Shown piece after piece: positions 12,264 to 25,169 of a stretch of DNA of 64,000 nt (positions are counted from its first letter, which is position 1; each line of letters opens with the position of its first letter). The stretch lies in NCBI RefSeq assembly GCF_001540865.1, contig NC_033632.1, forward strand, positions 1,448,935 through 1,512,934. The letters run 5' to 3'. This DNA is from Ananas comosus (taxonomy: Eukaryota; Streptophyta; Magnoliopsida; Poales; Bromeliaceae). The position numbers and the translations under genes were made by a program. A model generated the notes under the pieces. The model saw only the letters and a list, made by a program, of their open reading frames with translations. It made no database searches and was not told the origin of the DNA.

Positions 12264-14400
12264 GTAGAGGGATTGTCGAGAAATTTGACCAAAATCAGTG
12301 GGCAACAAAGTTGATTTGACCTGTGCGGTCTATAGACCGGGTTCAGGCAATGACATTCGTTAGTTGGTGTACGGTCCAGGGAGTCCTCGTGGATCGGGCT
12401 CGTTTTAACTGTATCGTGTGAAGCTCGCACGTGTCTCTCTTTGTCCCCATTCGTTCCGGCGCATATGCGATTCTGTTGCCAAGTGGAGAAGGACCGAGTT
12501 GGGGCCCACGCGCAATATTCCTACACTATAGCTTTTAATAATAATAATATAATAATAATAATATTTATTATTACTATTGTTATATTTTATATACATTTAA
12601 AAGTAAACAAGTCATTTATTTATTTATTTTATTGCTGTTTTTGCGATAACAATAAATTGACACCTTTACGTATAGTCTAATCTGTTTAATTTTTTAAAAT
12701 ATTATTTATCTAAAAAATAATGTGAATTTGATGTCATAAATCATAAATTTTAGTTTCTATAAATTTCAAATACATTTCATTATATTTAACAATGGCGACC
12801 CACAATTAAACTAACTTACGATTAATAAAAATACGAAAGTAAATAATTCTTTTTACTTCTATAAATATTTTAATTTAGTTTTTAGTTTAGCTTTATTTTA
12901 AGATTACTATATCAGTCAGGCGAGAATATACTTGAAAGTGAACTGTCTTATTTACTTGTGCATCATTTTCCGCAGGAGTCATTCAATTTAGCGATCGGCG
13001 AAAAAACTTAATCTACGCTATTTGAACTTCTTAGATTTGAAAATTTGAGATTTTATGACATTATTCGTTAGTATTTAAATTGTCTCAAAATTAATAAATT
13101 TTTAAAGCTATTTAAGTTTTAAATTAAATAAATAATATCAAAAAGTTATAAAATATGATTTTTAGAATGTTCAAATAGTCTATATTTAACTGTAATGATT
13201 GAGCCACGCCAGATAAACACTTCTAAATTATATGTACATATTAAAATCCATTCATTTAAAGGCTCTCACTTTCTATTTGTCTTATCATTTTTTTTCTTTT
13301 TTGACTAGAACTCAAATTAAAGTTTTTGTGAATTCTAAGAAAAAAAATTAAAATTTATATATAGGTGCATATTTGTTCCAAATAGATATGTCATAGTTTC
13401 TTACTTTGACAGAATGCAAATATCTAAATTCACCCCTAACATTTTTCATAATTATACAAAACTTTATGGTAGCTCTTTAATGATGCTTCATCGGAGAGTT
13501 TTCGATCTGCCGCTATGTATTAATATTGCCTTTATTCAAAAATTCATAAGCTATTTTTTAATACAATTTTTTTAAAAAAATTAAAAAATAAATAAAGATA
13601 AAATTAACCGATGGTAGCCAATGGGAGCTCCATATGTGATGTTTTTCCCGCCCTTCGTACATGTGGGCTGAGTGGCCAATAGAAAGAAAATTTAAAATGC
13701 AGTAGTCATATTAATGATGTGGTATTTCCAACCAATCAAATTACTTTTTTAAAATTCTTCTATTTTTATCATAAATTTTAAAAAATTTTATTATATTTTT
13801 TTAAAAAATATGATTGATTGGATATAAATAATGTAATATAGCTGTTACGTAATAGACTTCTATGGCCGGTAGGGTCCACGCCCACTAGAGTACGAAAAAA
13901 TTTATAACGCACCAGTTATATAGTGATTAAGTGATGTAGCGTTCTCAATCAATTAAATAATTTATTTAGATTTATCTATTTCATCATGATTAAAAAAAAA
14001 TATTTTTATTATATATTTTTTTAAAAACATGATTGATTTGTTTTTTATGAATGGACATTCAAAGACCAACATGTTAATGAACCCATTCAAATAAAATCAC
14101 CTGAGGTTACAGCTCTTGGATATTTTAATATATTTTTTGTTCTTAATATATTTTAATAATGTACTGATGAGAATATTTATCTCTAATGTCGTGCATATTA
14201 GTCCTCTAATAATAATAATAATATATTTTTTTCCCTGCAATGGCAAGTCAAAAGAATACATTAATCTTGAAAGCAAAAGCTTCAATTAAAAAAATAATAT
14301 TATTAATTTTGAGAGTTGTACCACGCAGCGCGGTGGGTAATATTCTTTGTAAAGGTGTATACTGTAGTTATTGTCAAAAGTTTTTTTTTTTCTTTTGTAT
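12264..14400. other. Intergenic, AT-rich
   Basis: No gene is supported. A short GC-richer patch at 12300-12520 has no conserved protein. An ATT/AAT microsatellite lies near 12537-12575. Two related AT-rich blocks at about 13620-13880 and 13890-14045 share a GATTGATTGGAT / ACCAATCA palindromic arrangement that recurs at 31230-31400 and 51290-51480. Confidence 0.55.
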
Positions 14401-14410
14401 TTATCCTACA

Positions 14411-14800
14411 GGGTTAATTTTATACAGATCTATATAAATATAGTGAATGATAAATATATTATTACAAAATTTAACTTTCATGTATTGGCTTTATAAAAAA
14501 TTTGATATTTTTAAATATATTTCTCTACTTTGTTACCGTTAGAAAATCGTTTATATTTTCAATTTTAACATCACAAATATATTCCTTTAAAAATCATATC
14601 AGCATAATATAAAAGAGTAAAAATATAAAAAATTAATCAGGATTAAGTATTTAATTTATGATTAATTAAAATTTTCTAACGAATTCTAACAACAGGGACA
14701 TATTTGAAAATAATAAAACTTTTGTAAAAATAATATATAAAAGTTAAAATTTGTAGTGATATATTTGCTATTTATATAGAGATCTATATGAAATTAACCC
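14411..14800. mobile_element. Foldback MITE, GGGTTAATT family
   Basis: Terminal inverted repeats GGGTTAATTT.ATACAGATCT and AGATCTATATGAAATTAACCC, 390 bp, non-coding. The flanks TATCCTACA and TATACTAAA agree at 7 of 9 positions, consistent with an aged 9-bp target duplication. The interior (CTTTGTTACCGTTAGA.AAT and neighbours) matches the element at 61070-61438, so both belong to one family. Confidence 0.75.
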
Positions 14801-14809
14801 TATACTAAA

Positions 14810-16216
14810 AATATTATGTTGATAATTCTTATCATCTAACTTTTACTTGCGCAAATGAGCATAATATCACTTTCCTAAACAAATAAGCTTTTTTTTCTCA
14901 GCAAATGAGCACAATATCACTTCCCTAAACAATAAAACTCAAATGGCGTTTGCGTGTGAGTATAAAATCAATCTTGCAAATATAAATTTTGTGAGATTAT
15001 TTATAAAAAAAGTTTTTGAAAAAGCTAAATGCAAAAGAAGCCCAAAATAAATTTTTTTTTTTATGCCTTGCTTTGGCAATGCATAATTTTTTAGCCTTTA
15101 AATTATTAGGATGGAGGACCTAGATTAACTCATTTAATGATTACTAATTTTTTGACAGGTATTATTGGAGCAAAAAAAACCTGCATTTTTCGAGGCCAAT
15201 AATTTCTCCCTAATAAATAATTCCTGGACTTGGTCTATCATATTATTTGTAGACTATAGAGTTATATCTCTATAAATATTATTTATTTACTAGGCAATAA
15301 TTTTACTCTGGAGGCATGCAGTAAACATGCGTGGAAACACCTCTAAACTATAAAACATTTTGAAATAAATGCAACTTTAATTTTATGTCAACGCTTCTTA
15401 ATTTATAATTTTTTTAAAAAATTATTTTGTGAGATTGATTAAACATTATGTAAAATTAAATACATCTGTCAACTATCAGAATCCAACTATTTTAATTTAA
15501 TTTGCTAAAAATAATTAAAATATATTTATTTGATAAAATTATCTGTAAATTTATTAAGAATTCTACAGTTATTTGAATAAAATTACTTAAATTTGAAAAT
15601 TAAAAATTAAGAGAGTATAAGTATGGAAGCACGAAGATGAGGGGTCGATCTCAAAAGAACACATAGTCGAGGGGTCTTCCTACGTTTTTGTCAGTGAATG
15701 TAATGCCTAATTTTAGTAGAATATTAATTTTCTATTTTAGAGTTGGATGGTTAGACGTGTTTCTTTTTCTTCTACATAATAAAGTATGAAAATAAATGCC
15801 TTATTTTTTATACCTTGCAGTGACATTTAAAGAATAATTTTTTAAAAATTTTGTTTTTCACTTAAAGTTTTTATATTAACCTTTTCTTAAAAAAAGATTA
15901 TTCCGATGGTCATAAACTAAAAGTGATTTAATTCGTCGGCCCAATGGGCTATCCTAAAAATAAAAAACAGCAAAAATTTGCTATGTACATTTTGAGTAAA
16001 AAATTATAAAACTAGTAACGAGTAAAACATATTTTGCAAATTATAGTAGCTATTAACATCCAAATAAAATGTTATAAAATTTGTAAGAAGCACAATAAAA
16101 AAATATCATATTTATTTTTGTATGTAATATCATGTTGTGTTTATCCGCTGCAATATATTTTTTACGACCCATTAGAAAAGACTGAAGTTTATCGTTTTAT
16201 TTTTTTTGTCCGAAAT
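14810..16216. other. Intergenic, AT-rich, no gene seen
   Basis: Only short frames with low-complexity translations. A short direct repeat (GCAAATGAGCA.AATATCACTT) occurs at about 14851 and 14902. Confidence 0.55.
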
Positions 16217-16225
16217 TTATTTTTA

Positions 16226-16837
16226 GGCTAAATTACAGAAAACTTCCCTATGAAAACTCGATTTTCACTTTCTCTCATGTCATTTAAAACCTACACTTTA
16301 CCACTTGTAAAATAAAAAATGTGCACTTCATTTTATTAGTGATCCGCTAGGGTTCTGTTATAATTTTTTTTTATGCTAAAAATATCCCTCCGCTTTCTTT
16401 CTTGTTGCTTCGCCTTCCTTCGCCTCCACTGCCTCGCTCTTGCCTACATCCCCGTCATCGCCCACAAACACCCCTTCGCCCTCCTCCGTCGCCTCACCTA
16501 CGCTCTCGTTGTCGTTATCCACCTCTCCATCCACGCCCACCTCGATTTCCTCCTTGCTGTCGCCGAAATCGAGGGTCGGCGAACGTGCAGGCGGAGAAGG
16601 GGAGCAGGTGGAGGAAAAAATAGAGAAAAACCACGACCGATCGAGGATGCTGTTGAGAAAGATGAGGGAGGAGACAAAAATGGTGAGGAAAAAAATAATC
16701 ATTTTATCATCACAGTACACACCGTACCCCTTGTGAACATTTTTTATTTTACAAGGAAGTAAAATGTAGGTTTTTAAATGACAGAGAGGAAAAAGTGAAA
16801 ATCAGATTTTGACAGAGAGATGTTTTGTAATTTAGCC
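16226..16837. mobile_element. Mutator-like MITE with a GC-rich interior
   Basis: A 612-bp element with inverted ends GGCTAAATTACAGAAAAC and GTTTTGTAATTTAGCC; complementarity extends inward through ATTTTCACTTT / AAAGTGAAAAT and GTAGGTTTTTAAATGAC. Flanks TTATTTTTA and TGATTTTTA match at 8 of 9 positions. Its centre (about 16385-16640) is markedly GC-rich, unlike the AT-rich arms and surroundings, and gives overlapping frames of about 130 aa (+) and 114 aa (-) without a recognisable domain. It resembles a Pack-type element that picked up genic DNA, but the source is not recognised. Confidence 0.75.
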
Positions 16838-17039
16838 TGATTTTTATTTATATTTAGACTAAGATTAGATAACTCGAGTAATATATATATATATATTTTT
16901 TAATCTTCAGGAAAATAAAATCACGGCAAATCGAACTTAAAACCGTCCAATCGATTTGTACTCTTCAAAATCCACTCAAATTTAGGTATAAATAAACAAA
17001 ACTCTTAAATTTAAGATTTAGGAATTTGAATTCCTTGCC

Positions 17040-17162
17040 TGCGGAGTCGTCGCCAAGTCAAAAAGCATTAAATAAAGTAAGAATGAAGGGAAAGCGATGT
17101 CTATAAAGCACAACCGACGATCGTTTCCGAGCACAACGATCTCGCTACGCAGAACCCTCTTG
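17040..17162 (+). other. Possible 5' non-coding exon of the HESO1-like gene
   Basis: GC-richer leader-like sequence ends with a plausible donor (CTTG|GTAATC), and the coding exon is preceded by an acceptor (GGCTTAG at 17776-17782). The intron would carry a (TG)n tract at about 17631-17680. This is inference from splice signals only. Confidence 0.35.
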
Positions 17163-17615
17163 GTAATCTCCGATTTTCCCCTCAATTTCTCCTTATTTTC
17201 ACTTTTGTTTGTCGATCTGTAAGTGTTGTTCATCGACTCGATTGGCGATTTCGCGTTTTCGCCGCGAAAATTAGGGTTTAAACTAGGGTTTGTGATTCAT
17301 CCTAGTTAGAGTGAGTGGTTCTAGTTTTATTTCTCTCTCGAATTTTGTTTTCCTTAGCTTAGTTGCAAACAGTGGGAGATTAAGAAGAGATTGCTCTTAT
17401 ATTTTTTGCGTGTTTTGATCATAGGATTCTTAGTTCTCCTTTGTGAAAGGGACGAGTTACGTAGTTGATGTTGATTTATAAAAATCCATGTACATGTTTT
17501 ATTTTTGCATTTATATGTACAGAGTAAACATCGAGCACGAGCCACAGAAGGGGTAACTACAGTTTACTTGTGATGGATCTTCACCAAAACTACAGTTTAT
17601 ATATGTGTGTGTCTG

Positions 17616-17621
<6 letters not shown>

Positions 17622-17680
<59 letters not shown>
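17622..17680. repeat. (TA)n-(TG)n microsatellite
   Basis: A short TATATA run followed by more than twenty TG units, probably inside the 5' UTR intron of the HESO1-like gene. Confidence 0.95.
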
Positions 17681-17793
17681 ATATCGAACTAACAAATCTA
17701 CATTTGCCTTGTATTCATATTCTCTTCTATTTCCTGTTTCTTTGGAGCTAATCCTGTTGATTTTTTGTCTTGAGTGGCTTAGGTTTGCCCATC

Positions 17794-20700
17794 ATGGAGT
17801 ACTACAATATGTCCACCCGTCGGGTTTCATATGATGTATTGGATATCTGTCTCAAGGACATCCTTTCTACGATCAAACCCTCAAGTGATGATGAAAGAAA
17901 ACGAATGCACGCCATCAGTGAGCTTGAAACTTGCATTAGATCTATTGTGATCTTGAAAGGTAAATGATATTGATTAATGTTAGGGTCAAATGAATGGATA
18001 GTCCCTGTACTATCCTACCAGTTGGACTTCGTTCCTGAACATTTCACTTGAACAGTTTAGCCTAATCTTCCTCATATATTGCAATGCCATTCTTGACCAC
18101 TAAAAAATTTCATCCCTAAACTTTCTCACACATTGCAACATTTTTGTCCCTAAACTCTCTCTCGGGAAGTGGGTCGGTGGGTGGGGGAGCACACGCACGT
18201 TCAGGCAGGCGTGTGTGCATGCATCCTTACGTAGTTTAATAACTTATATTTGTCTAATTTCTGAAACAGGTGCTGCTGTGAAGCCCTTTGGATCTTTTGT
18301 GTCAAACCTCTATACTAGGTGGGGAGATTTGGATATTTCCATTGAACTTCCAGATAGCTCACAGACACCATTAAGTAGAAAAGGAAAACAGCATGTTCTA
18401 CGGAATATAATGAGAGCTTTGCAAAGAACAGGTACTTATTCTCTGTTGTTTGCTCGTTATGTTGCTAATTAACTATCCCACATTTATTTATTTTATTTGG
18501 TGCATTGTAGAATTACTTCCTATGCTGCCTGTCGCTGTTGAAGTCCTACCAATTTCTTGTTTCCTTGTTACAATTGTTGTCCTGATCCAGTTTCTTCTTG
18601 CGCACATTTAGGCAATTAATTTAAGCAATTATTTATCATATTTTGCTGCACTAGAGTGACTTTTTAATTTCTTTTCTGTTAGGTGTTGCTCATAGTCTTC
18701 AATTTATACCCCTTGCGAGAGTTCCTCTGCTCATATGCAAAAGCACCTATGATGGTATTTCTTGTGATATTTCTGTTAATAACCGCGCTGGTCGAGTTAA
18801 ATCCAAAATCCTCCATTGGATCTCTGACATAGACACCCGCTTTCGTGACATGGTTCTATTGGTGAGCTTCAACTTGTCAATAAATTGATCTGTGAAATGT
18901 ATTTACAGTTCTTGTACTATCCCGATGTTGTAACTTGGTCCTTGTACTTCTCACTGTAGTGACTTAGTCCTTGAACTTCTTTATTTATTGCACTTCAATC
19001 CCTGGCCATTAAAAATCTATTTTCTTGTAATTTGACCATTTCATTCCTCTCTGTAACACTCAAAACATGGTTGAATCGGTTATTTTATAGCGAAAATCAA
19101 CAGATGTGACAATATTCTCTTGCTAATCAGGGATGGAATTGAAATATATAGAAGTTCAGGGACTAGGGTTTTTTGAGTGAGAAGTTCATGAACCAAGTCC
19201 CAACATTGAGATACTACGGAGAATATCCATATATTTTGTGCTTAATAATTTTCTATTTTGTTTGTTATTTTGTCTTTAATCTAGGCTTGATACTTTTGCA
19301 TGCAGACTAAAGAATGGGCAAAAGCACAAGACATTAATGACCCGAAGTCGGGGACATTGAATTCGTACTCACTCTGTTTGCTAGTTATCTTCCATTTCCA
19401 GGTTTTGTTTCCAATAGCTCAGTTGGTAGTTTGATATCCTTTTCATTTTTCTCCTCGCAAATATTTGCAGCAACTTTTTAATTTGGTACTTTTTGGAGAC
19501 TTTTTCTCTTATGCTACATTTGATGTATTACTACAGACATGTGAGCCTCCCATCTTGCCACCTCTTAAGAAAATATATGAAGGGAACGCTGTTGATGATA
19601 TTAGGGGTATGTTATGGGTACATTATTAATGGGCTAATTAATGCAGGAAATCTGCTATAAATATCACAATTCCTGTATTGGCCCTATGAAATTTTAAAAC
19701 CTGGTCTTTACTCCATCAGCTTATGAGCATAGTGATAGATACTGGCTGCTCGGAGCACTAATAAAGGAGCCAAAGATGAAATCTTCTAGTTTTTGTGGGG
19801 TAATACACAAGTTTTAATACTTCAGGGGAGAAATAAAAAATTGTGATAATTGAAGGGGGGTTCCTTGCAATTTAGCCTTATTAATGCCTCATTTTATACT
19901 ACCTTTCTGGATGTGCTTTTGTAACAGGTCATGCGTGTTGGACTAACTACCCTTTTAGTATTTGATAGTTTGTATGTTCATGGCTTATCTGATGTAGGAT
20001 TCGAGTATATTACTGAGAGACATATTGCGGATATTTGTGCTGCAAACATAAGACGATATAAGTCACAATATCCCATACAAAGAAACCGAAGCTCTCTTTC
20101 TGAACTTCTCATGTCTTTCTTCGATAAGGTAATTTTATCACTTGATTTGCTGCATTAATCTTGGTGTTGCTGTAATATGAGACACATAAAAATGCACAAA
20201 TTTTCGGTTTTTGGGACTCTCTTTCTTTGCACTTACGGAGCCTTTCATTCTTATGCTTTCTGTAGTTCTCCCAAATTGGAACTTTATCTCTGGAATATGC
20301 GATCTCCACTTATACAGGCGGGTGGCAGAGAATTAACCGCAATCCAGTTTTGCTGGGACAACTTCCTAGTATTATGGTAAGAACTATTCTTGAAACCTAT
20401 AAACAAACACAGTAAATTGTGAAATTCGTGATAGTGCTTGTTTGGCCTTATTTTTCCCTTTGTTTTGAGTTGTAGCGACCTTTTGTAGAGAACTTGGTAG
20501 ACAAAAAAAGTCTAGAGCTTCTGCTGTTGCGGGAGGCTCAACTGACATCCCAAAGCCCAAATATAGATGCTCTGAATTTGGAGCTTTGTGATTCAGAGAG
20601 AAGCTTTTAGGGGGATACTTATGTACTGCATCTCCTAATACACTCCTCAAATAGCTCTGTACTCTATAGGCTTGTTAGATCCTTTGGAGAATTGCCTTTT

Positions 20701-21442
20701 GATTATGGTGGTTCGAAGAAGCCCTAGCAGTTTTTCCATTACCGCTTGAAACACTCCTATCTCCAAACGACTTCCACCTGTGCAACTAGAAACTTTAAAT
20801 TGGAGATTTTGCTTCTTTGGGTCTAGAATCGGAATTTACCTTAACTTCCATAGGGGCTTAAGGGCTGTTTTCTGTTCTTTTATTTTTTTTCGGGAAGAGG
20901 GGGGTAAGTTATGTGATCCTTCTTCCGCGATAGAATCAGGAAGTTCCTTGTTAGAGCAAGTCCATTGCTAACAGAGTTTGGTTATAAATTACTAACTATG
21001 ATGCATTGTTTAGATTGAAGATCCTTTCGAGCGGCCAGAAAATGCTGCGAGATCGGTTGGGTTTCTAGGCAAAATATCAGATGCATTCAGGGATGCATAT
21101 CACAAACTCTCCTCTCGGTCCATGCTCTCGAATCGCAACGCCTTGCTTGCACTTTTAACCAGACCTAGCATAAGCACACAACTTAACGCAAGAGCACCGG
21201 AAAGATCCACACCCAAGCAAATCAATCATCAACATTACAGGCACACTGGTACTGCAAATCGGTTTAAAAACTCGGAGCAAATTCATGAGCGATTCCGCAG
21301 TGCATTGAGACTGGAGCAACAGGGGCCGTCTTCATCAACAGCTGGCTATCGAGAGGAGCGACGGAAGTCAAGAGTGAATAATTATCGAGGCCAAGGTTAT
21401 GAAATAGGGTATTGTGGAGTTGCATTTGCAGATGACCTTTGA
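17794..21442 (+). CDS. HESO1: HESO1-like terminal nucleotidyltransferase
   Basis: Eight coding exons: 17794-17959, 18270-18431, 18683-18861, 19306-19401, 19537-19606, 19998-20128, 20266-20376 and 21014-21442. They join in phase to 447 residues. The nucleotidyltransferase core is clear: GS motif at 63-64, DLD at 75-77 and third Asp in CDIS at 138, followed by the central PAP domain (TKEWAKAQDINDP, GTLNSYSLCLLVIFHFQ) and SSLSELLMSFF. Plant HESO1 adds uridines to 3' ends of unmethylated miRNAs, siRNAs and cleaved targets, triggering decay. The C-terminal tail is polar with Arg, Gln and Ser but lacks the long Gln-rich tail I recall for Arabidopsis HESO1, so it may be a shorter paralogue. Exon 6 must use the acceptor at 19996-19997; an upstream AG before 19928 would give a stop. 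Introns 3 and 5 contain MITEs. Confidence 0.88.
18914..19222. mobile_element. MITE in intron 3 of the HESO1-like gene
   Basis: Inverted ends: CTTGTACTATCCCGATGTTG with AACTTGGTCC on the left, and CCAAGTCCCAACATTGAGAT with ACTACGGAG on the right. Complementarity also covers GACTTAGTCCTTGAACTTC against GAAGTTCAGGGACTAG. About 310 bp, non-coding. A partly similar stretch lies in intron 1 at about 17985-18175. Confidence 0.65.
19632..19877. mobile_element. Small Mutator-like MITE in intron 5
   Basis: A 246-bp element with ends GGCTAATTAATGCAGGAA and CTTGCAATTTAGCC and inner complementarity (ATATCACAATT / AATTGTGATA). It is flanked by TTATTAATG at 19623-19631 and 19878-19886, a perfect 9-bp target duplication. 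Its ends resemble those of the element at 16226. Confidence 0.82.
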
Positions 21443-23150
21443 TGCGGTTTTGGGAGTACCATCCTTCTTATTTTGACTTGCCATCTACACCCTCAATCAC
21501 AAATTGCAGACCGAACTTGAAAAGGTTCAAATAGATTATATAAACTTCGTAATTGTTTTGTTCAACCACACAGCTCTGAACTTTGTTTATTTTTCTACAA
21601 ATCTTCAATCACATGAAAGTCATATAATTCAAATGCTTCTCTTTCAGCTGAATTCTTATATAATTTTAGAGATATTCCCGAGTCATTTGGCTTTCATAGG
21701 ATTGAAGATTATTAAGAAAAATTATCAAAATGCAGAGTTAGATGGTTGGTTGAACAAATTACAAAGTTTATATCGTTTTATTTTAACTGTTCATTAATCG
21801 GGCTGCAATCTGTAATTGATCTACCGTCTTGAGGTTTGGCATACCTTTCGTAATTATATTTTAAGCTTCAACTTGTGTGGCGATTCTATTTGGTTGGGTA
21901 GTTTTAGAGTCGTACTCGGATGGTGATTTTGAACAGTTGTAATGTGACTGCTTTTAGTATCGTAATGCAGGTGGTTTACCGTGTAAATAAGGTCTAGTTT
22001 GGAATAGTTATGTTCAAATGTACCATTTTGTGCTTGGAAAAGTAAACATTTTAAAAAATAAAAATCTACGAGTATTTTTGAGTCTTTCCAATATTGTTGA
22101 TATATAGTCGGAACCGCCACATCTAAGTAACTGTTGGTTGCTTCTCTAGCTGGCTGCTCTATAAGTGATGGTTTTAGTCTACTTATTAATCTTTTAAAAA
22201 ATAGTAGTACGTTATCCATTTCTTTTATTTATTTATTTTTTAAATTTAATGCAAGAGTAAAGTAACTAAACGTCCAACTTAGAAACTTGAATATCAAATA
22301 TCAATTTTTGGCCGTCGGTTTCTGCTGCTAATTTGTAGCGTCAAAAAGGGTAGTTTGCTGAAGTCGTAAATTTTTATTAAATAGCGTGCGGAGACTGATG
22401 CTGTTTAGATTTAACTACTTGACAAATTGTCCGTTTTTGTTTAATTCATGGTCCTGTTATCCTGTAAAGCTAGACTTGCTATGGTTTCTGAATGTTCGCA
22501 GCACTCGCTATTATTTCTCTAGGAGCACAATAGGATTAGGAATGAACTCTGCAAAATCTCGAACGCTATTTAAGTTGTGACCATAAAATCTATTTGAAAG
22601 AAAGTCAGTGGCACTAAACGTCGTCCCAAGCTGCCTCGATGCTTTTACATGAGTTGCGTACCCAGATTAAACTCGGTTGAAATAGCGTACCAGATTAAAC
22701 TCAGTAGAAATATCATAGCCTCTTCAGCTCGATTCCATTAAAAAATAGTTGAGAATACCAAAGTAATAATCAATACATGAATATAATATCACCTCTTCTT
22801 CCACTAGAAAGAAATCATCTATTTTGATTACCAAAATGCCACGACCGAAGCTGATAAACAACTACAATTGAACAATAACATTACCACTGGCTACGACAAG
22901 CATACAAACAAAAAACGTGAGAATCGTCTGGTGAAAGCTGTATTATCCAGAAGCAGAACCTTTATTAAACACACACTTTCAGAAACCTATGTATGTTGAT
23001 CGAAAGAACAAAAGCAACAGAAACAAGTTAACTTTTCGAAATTATCATCACAAGAAATAACAATTCGAAACAAAATGACAAACAGTTTACACTGTTAAAA
23101 CCTGGATCTCACAGCCCTACAAATTTATTGGCTAGCAGGGAGATGGGCTA
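21443..23150. other. 3' flanks between two convergent genes
   Basis: AT-rich sequence between the HESO1-like stop codon and the COX7a-like stop codon. It should hold both 3' UTRs. No other coding region is supported. Confidence 0.55.
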
Positions 23151-23804
23151 TCAAGCCTTTTTTCCAATACCGTGGGACATGTTGTATATCCCGCGCCCCT
23201 GTTCACCAAGTAAGAGAGAATTGGATAAACATACTAAAATCTCACGACCAACGTTTGGTTATGCATGCAGTTTTTACTTCTCTTTTAGTTTTGTTTCTTT
23301 TTATCAACACAAATGCTTTACGATCTAATGTGCTACCTGATTAAGCAGATTGTTTGGAATCTATACATTAGTTTGTTTGATCACAAAAAGTAAAAACTTG
23401 ACTCATTACCTTTTCTTGCTTCTGTGATTTTTTTTTTTTTTTTTTGGTGGGCTAAAAAAAAAAAGGTTGAGTATATACAAGCTAACCAACAACTGATGCA
23501 AAGTACTCCACCAGTTGATATTTAGTAGCATATGGTTTAAGTTTTTCTAAAACAAAAAAAACCTAAACAATGTAATTGTAGTCAGATGAGACCCAAATAA
23601 GGATAAGAAAAAAAAAATTTTAAAAAGAAAAAGAAAAAAAGGACTCACAATGAGAAACAGGCTAGAGGCTGCCAGTGTAAGAGGAATAGCAACTGAAGTG
23701 ACCATATCATAACGGCCTTTCAAGTAGGTGTGCTTGTGGAGGCTTTGGAAATACTGCTGATACTTTAGAATCCTCTCCCTCGGCACAAAAGGTGGCTCCG
23801 ACAT
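23151..23804 (-). CDS. COX7a-like mitochondrial membrane protein
   Basis: Two coding exons, 23804-23649 and 23198-23151, giving 67 residues. The sequence MSEPPFVPRERILKYQQYFQ, then HKHTYLKG.YD..TSVAIPL, one hydrophobic helix (about 35-52) and the end GRGIYNMSHGIGKKA match a small plant protein family described as cytochrome c oxidase subunit VIIa-like (I recall Arabidopsis At4g21105). It would be an inner-membrane accessory subunit of complex IV. The start codon is directly preceded by an acceptor (TGCAG|G-ATG), so the 5' UTR is interrupted by an intron of about 2 kb. The leader exon is probably in the GC-rich block around 25860-26040, where donors such as CCAG|GTCTTT or TAAG|GTCGAT are available. 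Residue Arg replaces the usual Pro after KG. Confidence 0.9.
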
Positions 23805-24488
23805 CCTGCATTAGAAGAATATAAATTTAGATGAGATCAAGCTGTTGTGTTTTACAGTCATAGGCATTATTGTCAGAACTATTGTCATAGTGTTTACACA
23901 TATACATAATATATCTTCTCTTGAAGAGTTCTATATGAAATACTGTACAGGTACAAATTAAAACAGTTTCGCTCTAATTGAGAATTATTTGCCATATACG
24001 AGACAAGAGAACTTGATTGCTGTGTGAACAATAGGGTATTAACCAAACATACTAGTCAAGTCTCACATGCTGCAACTTAATAGAACAAATACAGCTGCTT
24101 CTCTGAACTTCGAGAATGGCTAAATGTTGCCTTACATATCTATCCAGTAATCATTTTACGAGGGAAAATGATTATGGGTTATAGAACATCCAGAACACAT
24201 CAGAAAAAGAATGCTAAAATCATAAGATATCACTATTCATCATCAAGTAAAATCCACTGGTCTTACACCAACAGTGACAGGAATAGAAGAGTCAATAAGT
24301 CAGTGCATCCAATCACGTAGTATTAAAGTTAAAAAGAGCAGCAATAGAAACAAAGGAGGTCCAAGGAAAAAAAACCCTTTAGCTCCAATCCTCAAGGAAA
24401 TAAGACCACCTCTGCACTGCAATATTCTAGAACATATTCACATGATGCAAAGGCAGAATCAAATAGAACTAAACTGACAAAACTCTTA

Positions 24489-25169
24489 GGGGGCGTTTGA
24501 TTCGCACTATGAACGATTACTAGGAATAAAAAGATACCTAAAGATTTTATTCCTACTCATCCTATTACTAAGAATGTGGCAGTCCGGTGTTTAATTCGCA
24601 CGATCATATTATTTAGTCACATTATTTAATATTACGAAAAATATACAATTAATGTATTTGTTTCGTCAATTAATTTTAGATAATGCTATCAAAAATTTCA
24701 CCATCCTTTTAGAGAAGGAGAAAGAACATAAGTTAGAGAGAGAATAATTAAAGAAATAGGGAGAGAGATAGAGAGATAGAGTCAAGATTAGAGGGAGCGA
24801 GAGAGTTGAGATTTTAGAAAAAAGGGGAAGAGAGAGCTTAGTTTAGAGAGAGAAAAAGCGTTGAAGTTTAGAAAGAAAAAGATAAGTTGAGGTTAGAGTG
24901 TAAAGAAAAACAATACCAACTAGCCAACGGGTGGGAAGAAAGAAAAAGATTAGAAATATTATGATTACCCCAATTCATTAATATGAGGATATCGACCCTC
25001 TCTCGTTCAAAGGAATGAGATTAGTAGTTTTGGATAAATCTCATTCCCAAGTAAATCCAATATTACCAATTAGATTACTTAGTGCGTTTAGTCAAACACC
25101 GTCATATTTTTTTTTATTCCTATTGAATTATTAGGAATATTAAAAAGAAAGCGTGAACCAAGCGCATCC
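24489..25169. mobile_element. Tourist-like MITE in the COX7a-like 5' UTR intron
   Basis: Inverted ends GGGGGCGTTTGATTCGCAC and GCGTGAACCAAGCGCATCC, flanked by TTA at 24486-24488 and 25170-25172, typical of PIF/Harbinger MITEs. 681 bp, non-coding; the interior contains a GAGAGA-rich patch at 24717-24860. Confidence 0.85.

Noticed and set aside
12405..12680. Two overlapping small frames on opposite strands
   Set aside because: Their translations are mainly Asn/Tyr/Ile from an ATT microsatellite.
16373..16762. A 129-aa protein-coding gene
   Set aside because: The frame crosses into MITE arms, has no conserved domain or splice context, and an equally long frame exists on the other strand.
17607..17834. 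A 75-aa Cys/Val-rich protein
   Set aside because: It is translation of a (TG)n microsatellite in the 5' intron of the HESO1-like gene.
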